A stretch of 9,318 nt of DNA, from positions 1 to 9,318 of the forward strand of contig JAJFIG010000312.1 in NCBI GenBank assembly GCA_021775195.1, written 5' to 3'. The DNA is from Rhodospirillales bacterium (GTDB taxonomy: Bacteria > Pseudomonadota > Alphaproteobacteria > Rhodospirillales > 2-02-FULL-58-16). The translations under genes were made by a program, and so were the position numbers. Positions 1-7,027 of the stretch are shown here, piece by piece; position 1 is the first letter of the stretch; each line of letters starts with the position of its first letter. The notes below the pieces were generated by a model that saw only the letters and a list, made by a program, of their open reading frames with translations, did not search any database and had not been told where the DNA came from.

Positions 1-959
1 AGGACCTTGTTCTGGATGCCGCGGGCGATGCGGATGGGGACGACGGCCGCCGCCGCGTGGGCGAGATAGGGGCGGACGTCGGGCACGCGCCCGGTAACCG
101 ACACGCCGGGCAAACCGCCCAGTTGCTGGACCTCGGCCGTCGGGCGGCTGCCGACGATAACGAACACGGCGTCAGGGAACCGTTCGCGGACAATGGGGAA
201 TATCTCGTTGGCGAACCAGATCACCGCGTCGACGTTGGGCCAGTAATCCATGGCTCCGGTGAAGACGAGGGCCGGCCCGTCCCCGTCGTAGGGGTTGGCA
301 TGGTCGGATTCGGGTGAAAAATACGCCGCGTCTATGCCGTTGCCGACGGCAGAAATCGTGGCGGCGCTCTCCGGCGCCAGGCGCCGGAACAGATCGGCTT
401 CGGTTTCGGAAACCAGAAAGCTGGCATCGGCCGTTTTCGCGGCCCGGCGGTCGAAGGCAAGCAGGGTCCGGTACTCGCGCCGGTAGACCCAGTTCATGGG
501 CCATGTCCGGGTCTCGGCGTACTGGCGCCATTTATCCGAATCGACGTCGATGAAATCCATTACCAGCCGCCGCGGCCGTGGCAACGCACCGAGGACGTAC
601 TGAGCCATGGCCGAGGAATAGACGAAAACCGTGTCAGGCCGGACCTGGGTGAGAACTTCGTCGACCCAGGCCGCCAGCCGGCGGTCGCGGTAGTAGGGAA
701 CGCTCAAGGCCTCGCCGGTGACAAACCCCAGAAGCGCGCGCACTTTCGCGGTCGCCGGACGAAGGTTGGCGAAATGGGTATCGGCGCAAATCTCGCGCAA
801 CGCCGCGACGTGTTGCCAGTCGTCGGGATCGTCGATGAAGCATCCAAGATGGATGCGGTAGGACCTGGCGAGATGCTTCAGGAAATGGAACGAGCGGATC
901 TTGTCACCCTTGTCGGGCGGGTAGGGTATGCGGTGGGGAAGGAAAAGAAGATTTCGCAT
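1..959 (-). CDS. Stp1-type glycosyltransferase of the PEP-CTERM/XrtA system (partial, runs off left edge)
   Basis: An open frame runs from ATG at 959 to base 1 without a stop: 319 complete codons, with the 3' end outside the window. It begins MRNLLFLPHRIPYPPDKGDK (1-20) followed by IRSFHFLKHL, the N-terminal signature of the XrtA-associated sugar transferases of TIGR03087. Further blocks are VMDFIDVDSDKW (133-144), AVGNGID (204-210), FTGAMDYWPNVDAV (233-246), VTGRVPDVRPYL (288-299) and, at the edge, PIRIARGIQNKV (308-319), which leads into the donor-binding region of GT-B glycosyltransferases of the GT4 kind. About 75-80 residues should be missing if the length is near the usual 390-400. It probably transfers a sugar from a nucleotide donor to the lipid-linked EPS intermediate on the cytoplasmic side of the membrane; the sugar is unknown. 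An in-frame TGA lies four codons before the ATG, which fixes this as the first ATG, though no strong Shine-Dalgarno is visible. Confidence 0.92.
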   Translation of the reverse strand, partial: MRNLLFLPHRIPYPPDKGDKIRSFHFLKHLARSYRIHLGCFIDDPDDWQHVAALREICADTHFANLRPATAKVRALLGFVTGEALSVPYYRDRRLAAWVDEVLTQVRPDTVFVYSSAMAQYVLGALPRPRRLVMDFIDVDSDKWRQYAETRTWPMNWVYRREYRTLLAFDRRAAKTADASFLVSETEADLFRRLAPESAATISAVGNGIDAAYFSPESDHANPYDGDGPALVFTGAMDYWPNVDAVIWFANEIFPIVRERFPDAVFVIVGSRPTAEVQQLGGLPGVSVTGRVPDVRPYLAHAAAAVVPIRIARGIQNKV

Positions 960-1026
960 GGAAACTGTTCAATAACCCGCTTTCAGCACGGTCAGGATCG
1001 GGGACGACTAAGACCGCAACCGGCGG

Positions 1027-2313
1027 TCACAGCCGCCACAGGGACACTTCGGCCGGCTTTTCGGTGCGGTCCAAGCAGCCACGTACGTCGGCAACCAGCC
1101 CCGAATTCTCCTTCAGCAGCCCGGCGATCAGGGGCCAGCCTCCGTCCAGATACTCACGGTGGGCGACGGCGAGAACGACGGCGTCGGCGGGAGCCAACGT
1201 CTCCATCGGTGCCAGCCGGAGCCCGAACTCGGCCTCGACTTCGGCCGGGTCGGCCGCCGGGTCGTGAACCTGGACCCCGACACCGAACGCCTCCAGTTCG
1301 CGCACGATGTCAATGGCACGGGTGTTGCGGATGTCGGGGACATCCTCCTTGAAGGTCAGGCCGAGGATCACGGCCGTGGGACGGCCCTCGGAACCGCCGT
1401 GATAGATCCGCCGGGCGGTTTCGCGGGCGACGAAACGCCCGATCCCGTCGTTGATGTAACGCCCGGCCAAGATGACCTGCGGGTGATAGCCCGCCCGTTC
1501 GGCGCGGTGGGTCAAATAATAGGGGTCGACGCCGATGCAGTGCCCGCCGACAAGCCCGGGATAGAAGGGCAGGAAATTCCACTTGGTGCGCGCCGCGGCA
1601 AGGACGTCGTGGGTATCGATGTCGAGGCGGTGGAAAATCAGCGAAAGCTCGTTCATGAGCGCAATATTCAGGTCCCGCTGGGTGTTCTCGATCACCTTGG
1701 CGGCCTCGGCGGTACGGACGTTGGGCGCCCGGTGGACACCGGCCGTGACGACGCTGGCGTATACGTCGGCAACCACGTCCAGAGTCGCCTCATCCTGGCC
1801 CGAGACAACCTTCATGATGGTCTCGAAACGGTGTTCGGTGTCCCCTGGGTTGATGCGCTCCGGGGAATACCCGACGGTGAAGTCGGGCCCGCACGTCAAT
1901 CCCGATTCCTGTTCCAGGATGGGCGCGCATTCCTCCTCGGTGACGCCGGGATACACGGTCGATTCGAAGACCACGATCGATCCCTTCCCGAGGTGGCGCC
2001 CGAGGGTGCGGGTGGCGGCGAAAACGGGAGTGAGGTCGGGGCGGTTGGCATCGTTGATCGGCGTCGGGACGGTGACGATGTGAAAATCCGCGGCCTCCAG
2101 ATCCTTGGGATCGGTGGTGAAACGCATGTTTGCCGCGCGCAGCACATCGGAACTCACCTCGCCCGTGCGGTCATGACCGTCGCGGAGTTCCTGGACGCGC
2201 TCCGTATCGATGTCCAAAGCCACGACGGCTTCGCTTCCACGACCAAAAGCAACGGCGACGGGCAATCCCACGTACCCGAGGCCAATTACGGAAATTCGCC
2301 GTCCATGGCTCAT
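1027..2313 (-). CDS. UDP-N-acetylhexosamine 6-dehydrogenase, TviB/WbpO type
   Basis: This 428-residue cytoplasmic enzyme belongs to the UDP-glucose/GDP-mannose dehydrogenase family and oxidises C6 of a nucleotide sugar to a carboxylate using two NAD+. The N-terminal Rossmann fold shows GLGYVG (11-16) and an acidic Asp34 that should bind the NAD ribose. The central domain has Lys206 in EAAKVIENTQRDLN and the catalytic nucleophile Cys259 in GLVGGHCIGVDPYYL. The C-terminal UDP-binding domain has GLTFKEDVPDIRNTR (318-332). The YSPERINPGDTEHRFETI segment (149-166) and overall pattern resemble TviB, VipA and WbpO, which act on UDP-GlcNAc or UDP-GalNAc, rather than UDP-glucose dehydrogenase; substrate choice is inferred. 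Length is normal and all catalytic residues are present. ATG is supported by GGAG at 2321-2324, 7 bases upstream. It lies 69 bases after prsT and 67 before the glycosyltransferase, and presumably supplies an aminouronic acid for the EPS. Confidence 0.93.
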   Translation of the reverse strand: MSHGRRISVIGLGYVGLPVAVAFGRGSEAVVALDIDTERVQELRDGHDRTGEVSSDVLRAANMRFTTDPKDLEAADFHIVTVPTPINDANRPDLTPVFAATRTLGRHLGKGSIVVFESTVYPGVTEEECAPILEQESGLTCGPDFTVGYSPERINPGDTEHRFETIMKVVSGQDEATLDVVADVYASVVTAGVHRAPNVRTAEAAKVIENTQRDLNIALMNELSLIFHRLDIDTHDVLAAARTKWNFLPFYPGLVGGHCIGVDPYYLTHRAERAGYHPQVILAGRYINDGIGRFVARETARRIYHGGSEGRPTAVILGLTFKEDVPDIRNTRAIDIVRELEAFGVGVQVHDPAADPAEVEAEFGLRLAPMETLAPADAVVLAVAHREYLDGGWPLIAGLLKENSGLVADVRGCLDRTEKPAEVSLWRL

Positions 2314-2320
2314 TTACAGA

Positions 2321-2324
2321 CTCC
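2321..2324 (-). promoter_or_regulatory. Ribosome binding site of the UDP-sugar dehydrogenase
   Basis: The minus strand reads GGAG 7 bases before the ATG at 2313, a good Shine-Dalgarno motif and spacing. It is the clearest such site in the window, in keeping with a gene that is 69 bases from its upstream neighbour and cannot rely on translational coupling. Confidence 0.65.
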
Positions 2325-2382
2325 AGTTTTTCATTGCGCCAAGAGGAAGGGTGCAGCGGAGAAAATGTGCAACTGGCAACTC

Positions 2383-5300
2383 TTATTGTGCCGACAAATA
2401 CTTGTAGAGCTTCTTTGCGTCATCCAGGGCGTCGAAGGGACGGCCGGAATCGATGAGGTCCTTGAGGATCTTCCGCGCCCCTTCCTTGTCGTTGGTTTGG
2501 GACAACGCGACCGCCAGGTGGTAGCCGATGTCCGAATGTTCCGGGGCACCCGTGTGGGCCTTCCTAAGGAGCTCCAGGCCCTTCTTGGTCCGGCCCTTCT
2601 TGACGTGGAGCCAGCCCAGGGTATCCATGATCGCCGGTGACGTCGGAGCCTTGTCGTAGGCCCGTTCGGCCATGTCCAGGGCCCGGCCGTCGCCGAGTTC
2701 GTTGTACAGCCAGGCCAGGTTGTTGAGCAGCATCGGGTTGTCCGGGAATTTCACCAGCAGCGATTCGTTCTCCCTGACGGCGTTCTCGTAGTCGCCGCTC
2801 TTGATCAGTTCGCCGGCATAAAGGAAGCGGATGTTCTGATCGTCGGGGTGACCGGCAACCCAATCCTTGAGCAGCTGTCTCGCTTCATCGCCCTTTCCGC
2901 CTTTCGCCAGGCTTTGATACAGCGGCGTCAGGACGGCGGCGGTGGGTTCGCGTTTCAAGGCTACGGCGAAGGCATCCGCCGCTTCGTCGAAACGGCCTTC
3001 CCGTTGCAGCAAGGCCCCCTTCAACGCCGGGCCAAAGGCGGCCTTCGGGCGATCCTTGCTTACCTTCTCGGTCAGCGCCAGCGCGGGCGCGACACCCCGG
3101 AGCCTGTATTCAATCTCGATGCGGTCGCGAAGGGCGGGCAAGAACGCGGGATCGATTTCAAGAGCCCGGTCCAATGCCTTTTCCGCACTGCTGAAGTCAT
3201 CGTTGGCGGCCAATGCCCGCCCGACCCGATGATGGGCAAGCGCGGAATCGGGCATGAGCTCGACAAGGCGCCGGTAGGTGGCGACGGCATCGGCTTTTTG
3301 ACCGGCGGCGAATTGAGCCCGGGCCAGAGCATCAACCGCGTCTCCATTCTGCGGCGCGATCTCGACCAGTTGCCGCGCTTCGGTCAAAGCCTCGGCGGAC
3401 TTCTTTCCCTGGAGCAGTCCGTTGACCAACAGAATACGTGGTGCCGGCTCCTTGGGATGGGTGGCGATCGCCTTCTTCAGCCATTCGCCCCCCTTCTCCG
3501 GGTTCTTTTGGGCAAGCTCCAACTGAGCCATGCTTACCATTGCCGCGAGAAGCTTCGGATCGAGTTCGAGAGCCCTCTTCCAGGCTGCCCGTGCTCCGTC
3601 AGGCTTCTGCGTCGCCGCGAGCATACGGCCCAACCGATAGTGGACCTGCGGCGATTTCGGGGCGAGGTTCGCGAGACGCCGATAGGATGCAACGGCATTG
3701 ACCGTCTGTCCGGCGGCGAATTGAGCGCGGGCCAGGGCGTCGACGGCATCGGCGTTCTCCGGCGCAATCTGGGAGAGCTCACGGGCTGCCATCAGAGCAC
3801 GGTCCGGTTTCTTTTGCTGGAGGAAGGTGTTGATCAAGGTCAGGCGCGGTGCCGGTGCCTTGGGGTTGGCGGCAGCCGCTTTTTCAAGCCATTCGACGCC
3901 CTTTTTTTGATTTTTGGCCGAGAATTCAAGCTGTGCCAGCCTGAGCATGGCCTGCATGTTCTTTTCGTCGACCGCGAGTATCTTCTGGTAGCGGCCCCGG
4001 GCCTCGTCCAGCCGGCCGGCATGGCGGTCCATCTCCGCAAGGTTGAGGGCCGCGGGCGCGAAGTCCGCCTTCCGGGCAAGGGCGTCCTCGAAGTTCTTCC
4101 GCGCCGCGTCCAAGTCGTTTTTGGCCAGATTGATGGTGCCCAGGAAATTGTCGGGCATGGGGCTGTCCGGCATCTGCTTCTTGAGATTGTCGGCCGCCTC
4201 GAGGGCGCGGTCGAATTGCCGGGCCCGCATGTGGGTCAGGATCAACAGCACGTTGGCGCGCTGGGCGTTGGGATCCTTCTCCAGGACGGCCTCGAGTTCC
4301 TTGACCGCCTCGCCCTGCTCGCCGGTGCTGAGTTGACTCAGGGCCAGACGCGTCCGCGCCGCCGTGTCCCCGGGATTCACGGACGTGGCCTTGGCAAAAA
4401 TCGTCGCCGCATCGGCGTAGCGGCGCGCCGCCATGTAGGCATTTCCCAGCAGCGTCGCGGACTGAAAGTCCTCGGCATTTTGCGCGATCACCGGCTCGAG
4501 GAGTTCGATCGCCTTGTCGGGCGCGTTCTTGCGCAAATGGATGACCGCCAGAAGCTTGCGGCCCGATACGCTGCCCGGAACCTGGGTCAGGTACTTTTGC
4601 GCGTACCCCTGGGCCTGCTCGACCTTGCGTAAGGCCAGGCTCAACGTGGCAAGCAGATAATTGGCCGGCGGATAGGCGGTCAGCGCCGGCTCGACCGGGA
4701 TCAGGACGTCCAGGGCATCCTGGTGCTTGCTTTCGCGGGCCAGGATCAACGCCAGGACGTAATTGGCCATGGGATGGTTGGGCAGCCTGGTGAGAACGGC
4801 ATCGACGTCGGCACGGGCCTGGGCGTTCTTTTTCTGGCCCACGGAAACGAGGGCGCGGGACACGAGTGCCGGAACGTTCAGGGCATTGATCTCGATCGCC
4901 TTGGAGTAGGCTTCCTCGGCACCGGCGAGATCACCCTGTGCCCGACGAAGCTCCCCCTTGCGGACCAAGGCCCCTTGGTGTTGGGGGGCAAAGGACAGGG
5001 CCCGGTCGATGTTGGCCTCGGCCTCGGCCAACATGCCGCGAGCCTGGAGAAGCTGGCTGAGGGCTACATAAGCCTCGGGTGTTTCGGGGTCGAGTTTGAG
5101 CGCGGTATCAAGGGCGCTGTCCGCCTTGTCCAATTCCCTGAGCGCCATATAGGCCACTGCACGAACGACGTGGATGCGGGCCAGGTTTTCCTGTGGATGG
5201 TCCTCGGGCTTGATCTCGTCGATGATCTCCCGGAACTTCCCCTGCAGCCTGTAGGCTTCGGCGAGGGGCAGCGAAACCGCTCGCTCATCCAGACCACGCT

Positions 5301-5625
5301 GGCGCGCCGCCTTGAGTTCCTTCTCCGCCGACGGGCCATCACCGAAACGCAGATAGATGAAGGCGAGGTCGAAACGGGCGTTGACGTTGTTGCGGTCGGC
5401 GCGGATGGCATTTTTCAGCTGGATGACGGCCGCCTTGACGTCCCCCTTCTTGATGTAGGCCTTGGCATCCTCGTAATAATCTACCGATTCGTCGCTGATT
5501 TTGGCCTCGACCGGCGCGACCGCCAGGGTCAATGCGACCAAAAGCCACGCTGCCATTCCGACTACCCGCCGGCAGGCAAATCCGGTCAATTCATGAATCC
5601 CTGTCTTCTGCATCTGTTCGGTCAT
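2383..5625 (-). CDS. prsT: PrsT, exported TPR-repeat protein of the PEP-CTERM/XrtA system
   Basis: This protein of about 1080 residues consists of tetratricopeptide repeats from about residue 44 to the C-terminus, roughly 30 helical-hairpin units of 34 residues. Repeat signatures such as ALKLDPETPEAY and ALELDPKLLAA recur throughout. TPR arrays are protein-binding scaffolds, and those in EPS clusters often sit in the periplasm or outer membrane. The position directly after prsK-prsR and the composition match the PEP-CTERM TPR family (TIGR02917), whose exact role is unresolved. The N-terminus carries Arg19-Arg20, a hydrophobic core (about 21-38) and a likely signal peptidase I site after PVEA (residue 41). 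No cysteine follows the core, so it is not an obvious lipoprotein. It is longer than I recall for the family (about 900), and a 136-residue segment is repeated in tandem (see repeat entry). An ATG at 5631 would add two residues, but AGG lies only 2 bases from it and 8 bases from 5625, so 5625 is preferred. The gap to prsR is 43 bases. Confidence 0.92.
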   Translation of the reverse strand: MTEQMQKTGIHELTGFACRRVVGMAAWLLVALTLAVAPVEAKISDESVDYYEDAKAYIKKGDVKAAVIQLKNAIRADRNNVNARFDLAFIYLRFGDGPSAEKELKAARQRGLDERAVSLPLAEAYRLQGKFREIIDEIKPEDHPQENLARIHVVRAVAYMALRELDKADSALDTALKLDPETPEAYVALSQLLQARGMLAEAEANIDRALSFAPQHQGALVRKGELRRAQGDLAGAEEAYSKAIEINALNVPALVSRALVSVGQKKNAQARADVDAVLTRLPNHPMANYVLALILARESKHQDALDVLIPVEPALTAYPPANYLLATLSLALRKVEQAQGYAQKYLTQVPGSVSGRKLLAVIHLRKNAPDKAIELLEPVIAQNAEDFQSATLLGNAYMAARRYADAATIFAKATSVNPGDTAARTRLALSQLSTGEQGEAVKELEAVLEKDPNAQRANVLLILTHMRARQFDRALEAADNLKKQMPDSPMPDNFLGTINLAKNDLDAARKNFEDALARKADFAPAALNLAEMDRHAGRLDEARGRYQKILAVDEKNMQAMLRLAQLEFSAKNQKKGVEWLEKAAAANPKAPAPRLTLINTFLQQKKPDRALMAARELSQIAPENADAVDALARAQFAAGQTVNAVASYRRLANLAPKSPQVHYRLGRMLAATQKPDGARAAWKRALELDPKLLAAMVSMAQLELAQKNPEKGGEWLKKAIATHPKEPAPRILLVNGLLQGKKSAEALTEARQLVEIAPQNGDAVDALARAQFAAGQKADAVATYRRLVELMPDSALAHHRVGRALAANDDFSSAEKALDRALEIDPAFLPALRDRIEIEYRLRGVAPALALTEKVSKDRPKAAFGPALKGALLQREGRFDEAADAFAVALKREPTAAVLTPLYQSLAKGGKGDEARQLLKDWVAGHPDDQNIRFLYAGELIKSGDYENAVRENESLLVKFPDNPMLLNNLAWLYNELGDGRALDMAERAYDKAPTSPAIMDTLGWLHVKKGRTKKGLELLRKAHTGAPEHSDIGYHLAVALSQTNDKEGARKILKDLIDSGRPFDALDDAKKLYKYLSAQ
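3196..4419 (-). repeat. Tandem 136-residue (408-base) super-repeat of four TPRs inside prsT
   Basis: Three consecutive blocks of exactly 408 bases (4012-4419, 3604-4011, 3196-3603) encode residues 403-538, 539-674 and 675-810 of PrsT. The second and third are clearly alike: VDALARAQFAAGQ occurs in both exactly 136 residues apart, as do the paired segments GVEWLEKA and GGEWLKKA, the paired segments PKAPAPR and PKEPAPR, and RLAQLEF matching SMAQLEL. At DNA level GGCGGCGAATTGAGC (plus strand) recurs at 408-base spacing. The first block is more diverged but keeps the register, for example its VKELEAVLEKDP aligns with VEWLEKAAAANP. Since 136 is four times 34, the unit is four TPR hairpins. Many synonymous differences suggest an old duplication. 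Confidence 0.8.
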
Positions 5626-5633
5626 GGACATTA

Positions 5634-5636
5634 CCT
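5634..5636 (-). promoter_or_regulatory. Short ribosome binding site deciding the prsT start
   Basis: The minus strand reads CAGGTAATGTCCATG. AGG is only 2 bases before the first ATG (5631), too close for initiation, but 8 bases before the second (5625). The motif is short, so this is modest evidence. A third in-frame ATG at 5613 would still leave an intact signal peptide. Confidence 0.45.
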
Positions 5637-5668
5637 GTACACCAAAACGAGATTGGGGGCCGTCATCG

Positions 5669-7027
5669 TCATATCCGAAGATTGAGCTGCGTCATGAGAT
5701 CGTAAAGAGTTGGCCGGCTGACGCCGAGGAGCTTGGCGGCCGCCGAGACGTTGTTGCGGGACAACGCGAGCGCCGAAGTTATGATCTCGATATCGGCGCG
5801 TTCCCGTGCCTGTTTCAGGGTCGGGAACTCGGCCTGGCCATCATCGGATTCGAAATCCAGGTCGGTAGCGGTGATCAACTTACCCTCCGCCAGCACGGTC
5901 GCCCGCTTTACCCTGTTTTCCAGTTCGCGGACGTTGCCCGGCCAGGGGTAATTGGTGACCGCCGCAAGCGCGTCGCTGGTGAATCCCTTGAGCGCGCGGC
6001 GGGATTTCTTCCTGTACTTCTGAAAAAAGAAGTTGGCGAGAAGGACGGAGTCTCCCTCCCGTTCCCGAAGCGGCGGAACAAAGACGCCGACCTCGTCGAG
6101 GCGATAGTACAGGTCCTCGCGAAATCGCCCCTCCTGGATCAGTTCCTTCAAATCCTGGTTGGTTGCCGCAACCACGCGCAGGTCCACGTCGATCTGCTTG
6201 CGTCCACCGACACGCTCGATAATGCGTTCCTCGAGAAAGCGCAGGAGCTTGGATTGGAGGGACAGCGGCATGTCTCCGATTTCATCGAGAAAAAGGGTCC
6301 CCTCGTGCGCCAGTTCGACCTTGCCGATGGTTTGCTTGACGGCCCCGGTAAAGGCGCCCTTCTCGTGCCCGAACAGTTCGCTTTCCAACAAGTTTTCCGG
6401 GATTGCAGCACAATTGATGGCAACGAACGGGCCGGAGGCCCGAGGGCTGAGGTCGTGGACCGCCTGGGTCAGAACCTCCTTGCCGGTACCGCTCTCGCCG
6501 GTAAGGAGAACGTTGACGTCGGACGATGCGATGCGTTCCACCAGGGAGCAGACCCTGAGCATTTCCTGACTGTTGGTGACGATATCGGTGAGCGGCGATT
6601 CCGCCTTCGTCTGGGTCAGGCGCCGGTTCATTTCTTCGAGCTTATGGAGGGCGAGGGCACGGTCGATAATCATTTTCAGAACGTCGATATCGACCGGCTT
6701 CGGATAGAAGTCGTAGGCACCAAGGCTGACCGCCTTTACGGCGTTTTCCTTTTCCTCGTTGCCGCTGGCAACGATGATTTTCGTCGACGACTTTAACGCC
6801 AGGATCGATTCGAGGGTCGCCAGGCCCTCCGTGGCGCCGTTGGGATCGGGTGGCAAGCCAAGGTCCAGGACCACGACCGGCGGGCTTTCCTTGCGCGCGG
6901 TCGCCAACGCACTCTCCCGGTCCTCGGCAACATGGACGTCCAGGTCATCGGTGAGAGCCCAGGATAGCTGGCTTCTCAGACCCGGATCGTCCTCGACGAT
7001 GAGGAGTTTCTCCTTCGTGTCTTTCAT
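5669..7027 (-). CDS. prsR: PrsR, PEP-CTERM system sigma-54-dependent response regulator
   Basis: This 452-residue NtrC-type activator is the expected partner of PrsK. The receiver domain (about 7-125) has acidic residues Glu12, Asp13 and Asp14, the phosphoacceptor Asp55 in VVVLDLGLPP, Ser88 and Lys110. The loop after Asp55 (PPDPNGATEG) is longer than in common receivers, which fits the PrsR family (TIGR02915). The AAA+ domain (about 148-380) has Walker A GESGTGKE (177-184), the sigma-54-contacting GAFTGA loop (224-229), Walker B TLFLDEIGDM (244-253) and FREDLYYRL (302-310) with the arginine-finger region. A Fis-type helix-turn-helix closes the protein (about 425-448). Phosphorylated PrsR should bind upstream sites and drive open-complex formation by RpoN RNA polymerase. 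The start ATG overlaps the prsK stop in an ATGA junction; I see no strong Shine-Dalgarno motif before it, so initiation may depend on coupling. No key residue is missing. Confidence 0.96.
   Translation of the reverse strand: MKDTKEKLLIVEDDPGLRSQLSWALTDDLDVHVAEDRESALATARKESPPVVVLDLGLPPDPNGATEGLATLESILALKSSTKIIVASGNEEKENAVKAVSLGAYDFYPKPVDIDVLKMIIDRALALHKLEEMNRRLTQTKAESPLTDIVTNSQEMLRVCSLVERIASSDVNVLLTGESGTGKEVLTQAVHDLSPRASGPFVAINCAAIPENLLESELFGHEKGAFTGAVKQTIGKVELAHEGTLFLDEIGDMPLSLQSKLLRFLEERIIERVGGRKQIDVDLRVVAATNQDLKELIQEGRFREDLYYRLDEVGVFVPPLREREGDSVLLANFFFQKYRKKSRRALKGFTSDALAAVTNYPWPGNVRELENRVKRATVLAEGKLITATDLDFESDDGQAEFPTLKQARERADIEIITSALALSRNNVSAAAKLLGVSRPTLYDLMTQLNLRI

Noticed and set aside
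960..1026. Possible terminator or separate promoter in the gap between the dehydrogenase and the glycosyltransferase
   Set aside because: No GC-rich hairpin followed by a T run on the minus strand and no convincing -35/-10 pair could be found. The gap is short and fits an operon.
2375..2397. Sigma-54-like element (minus strand GGCAC ... TTGC) at the 3' end of prsT, upstream of the dehydrogenase
   Set aside because: There are 13 bases between the GG and GC doublets, not the 10 that sigma-54 promoters require.
5565..5580. Twin arginine in the PrsT signal region as a Tat signal
   Set aside because: The context is ACRRVVGMA, lacking the S/T-R-R-x-F/L-L-K pattern. TPR proteins of this kind have no cofactor needing folded export, so Sec export is more likely.
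1159..5685. Long open frames on the plus strand (1159-2640, 2848-4632, 4723-5685) opposite the dehydrogenase and prsT
   Set aside because: They lie antisense to genes with clear family motifs and intact catalytic residues, and their translations show no recognisable domain. Long antisense frames are expected in GC-rich coding DNA with biased third positions.
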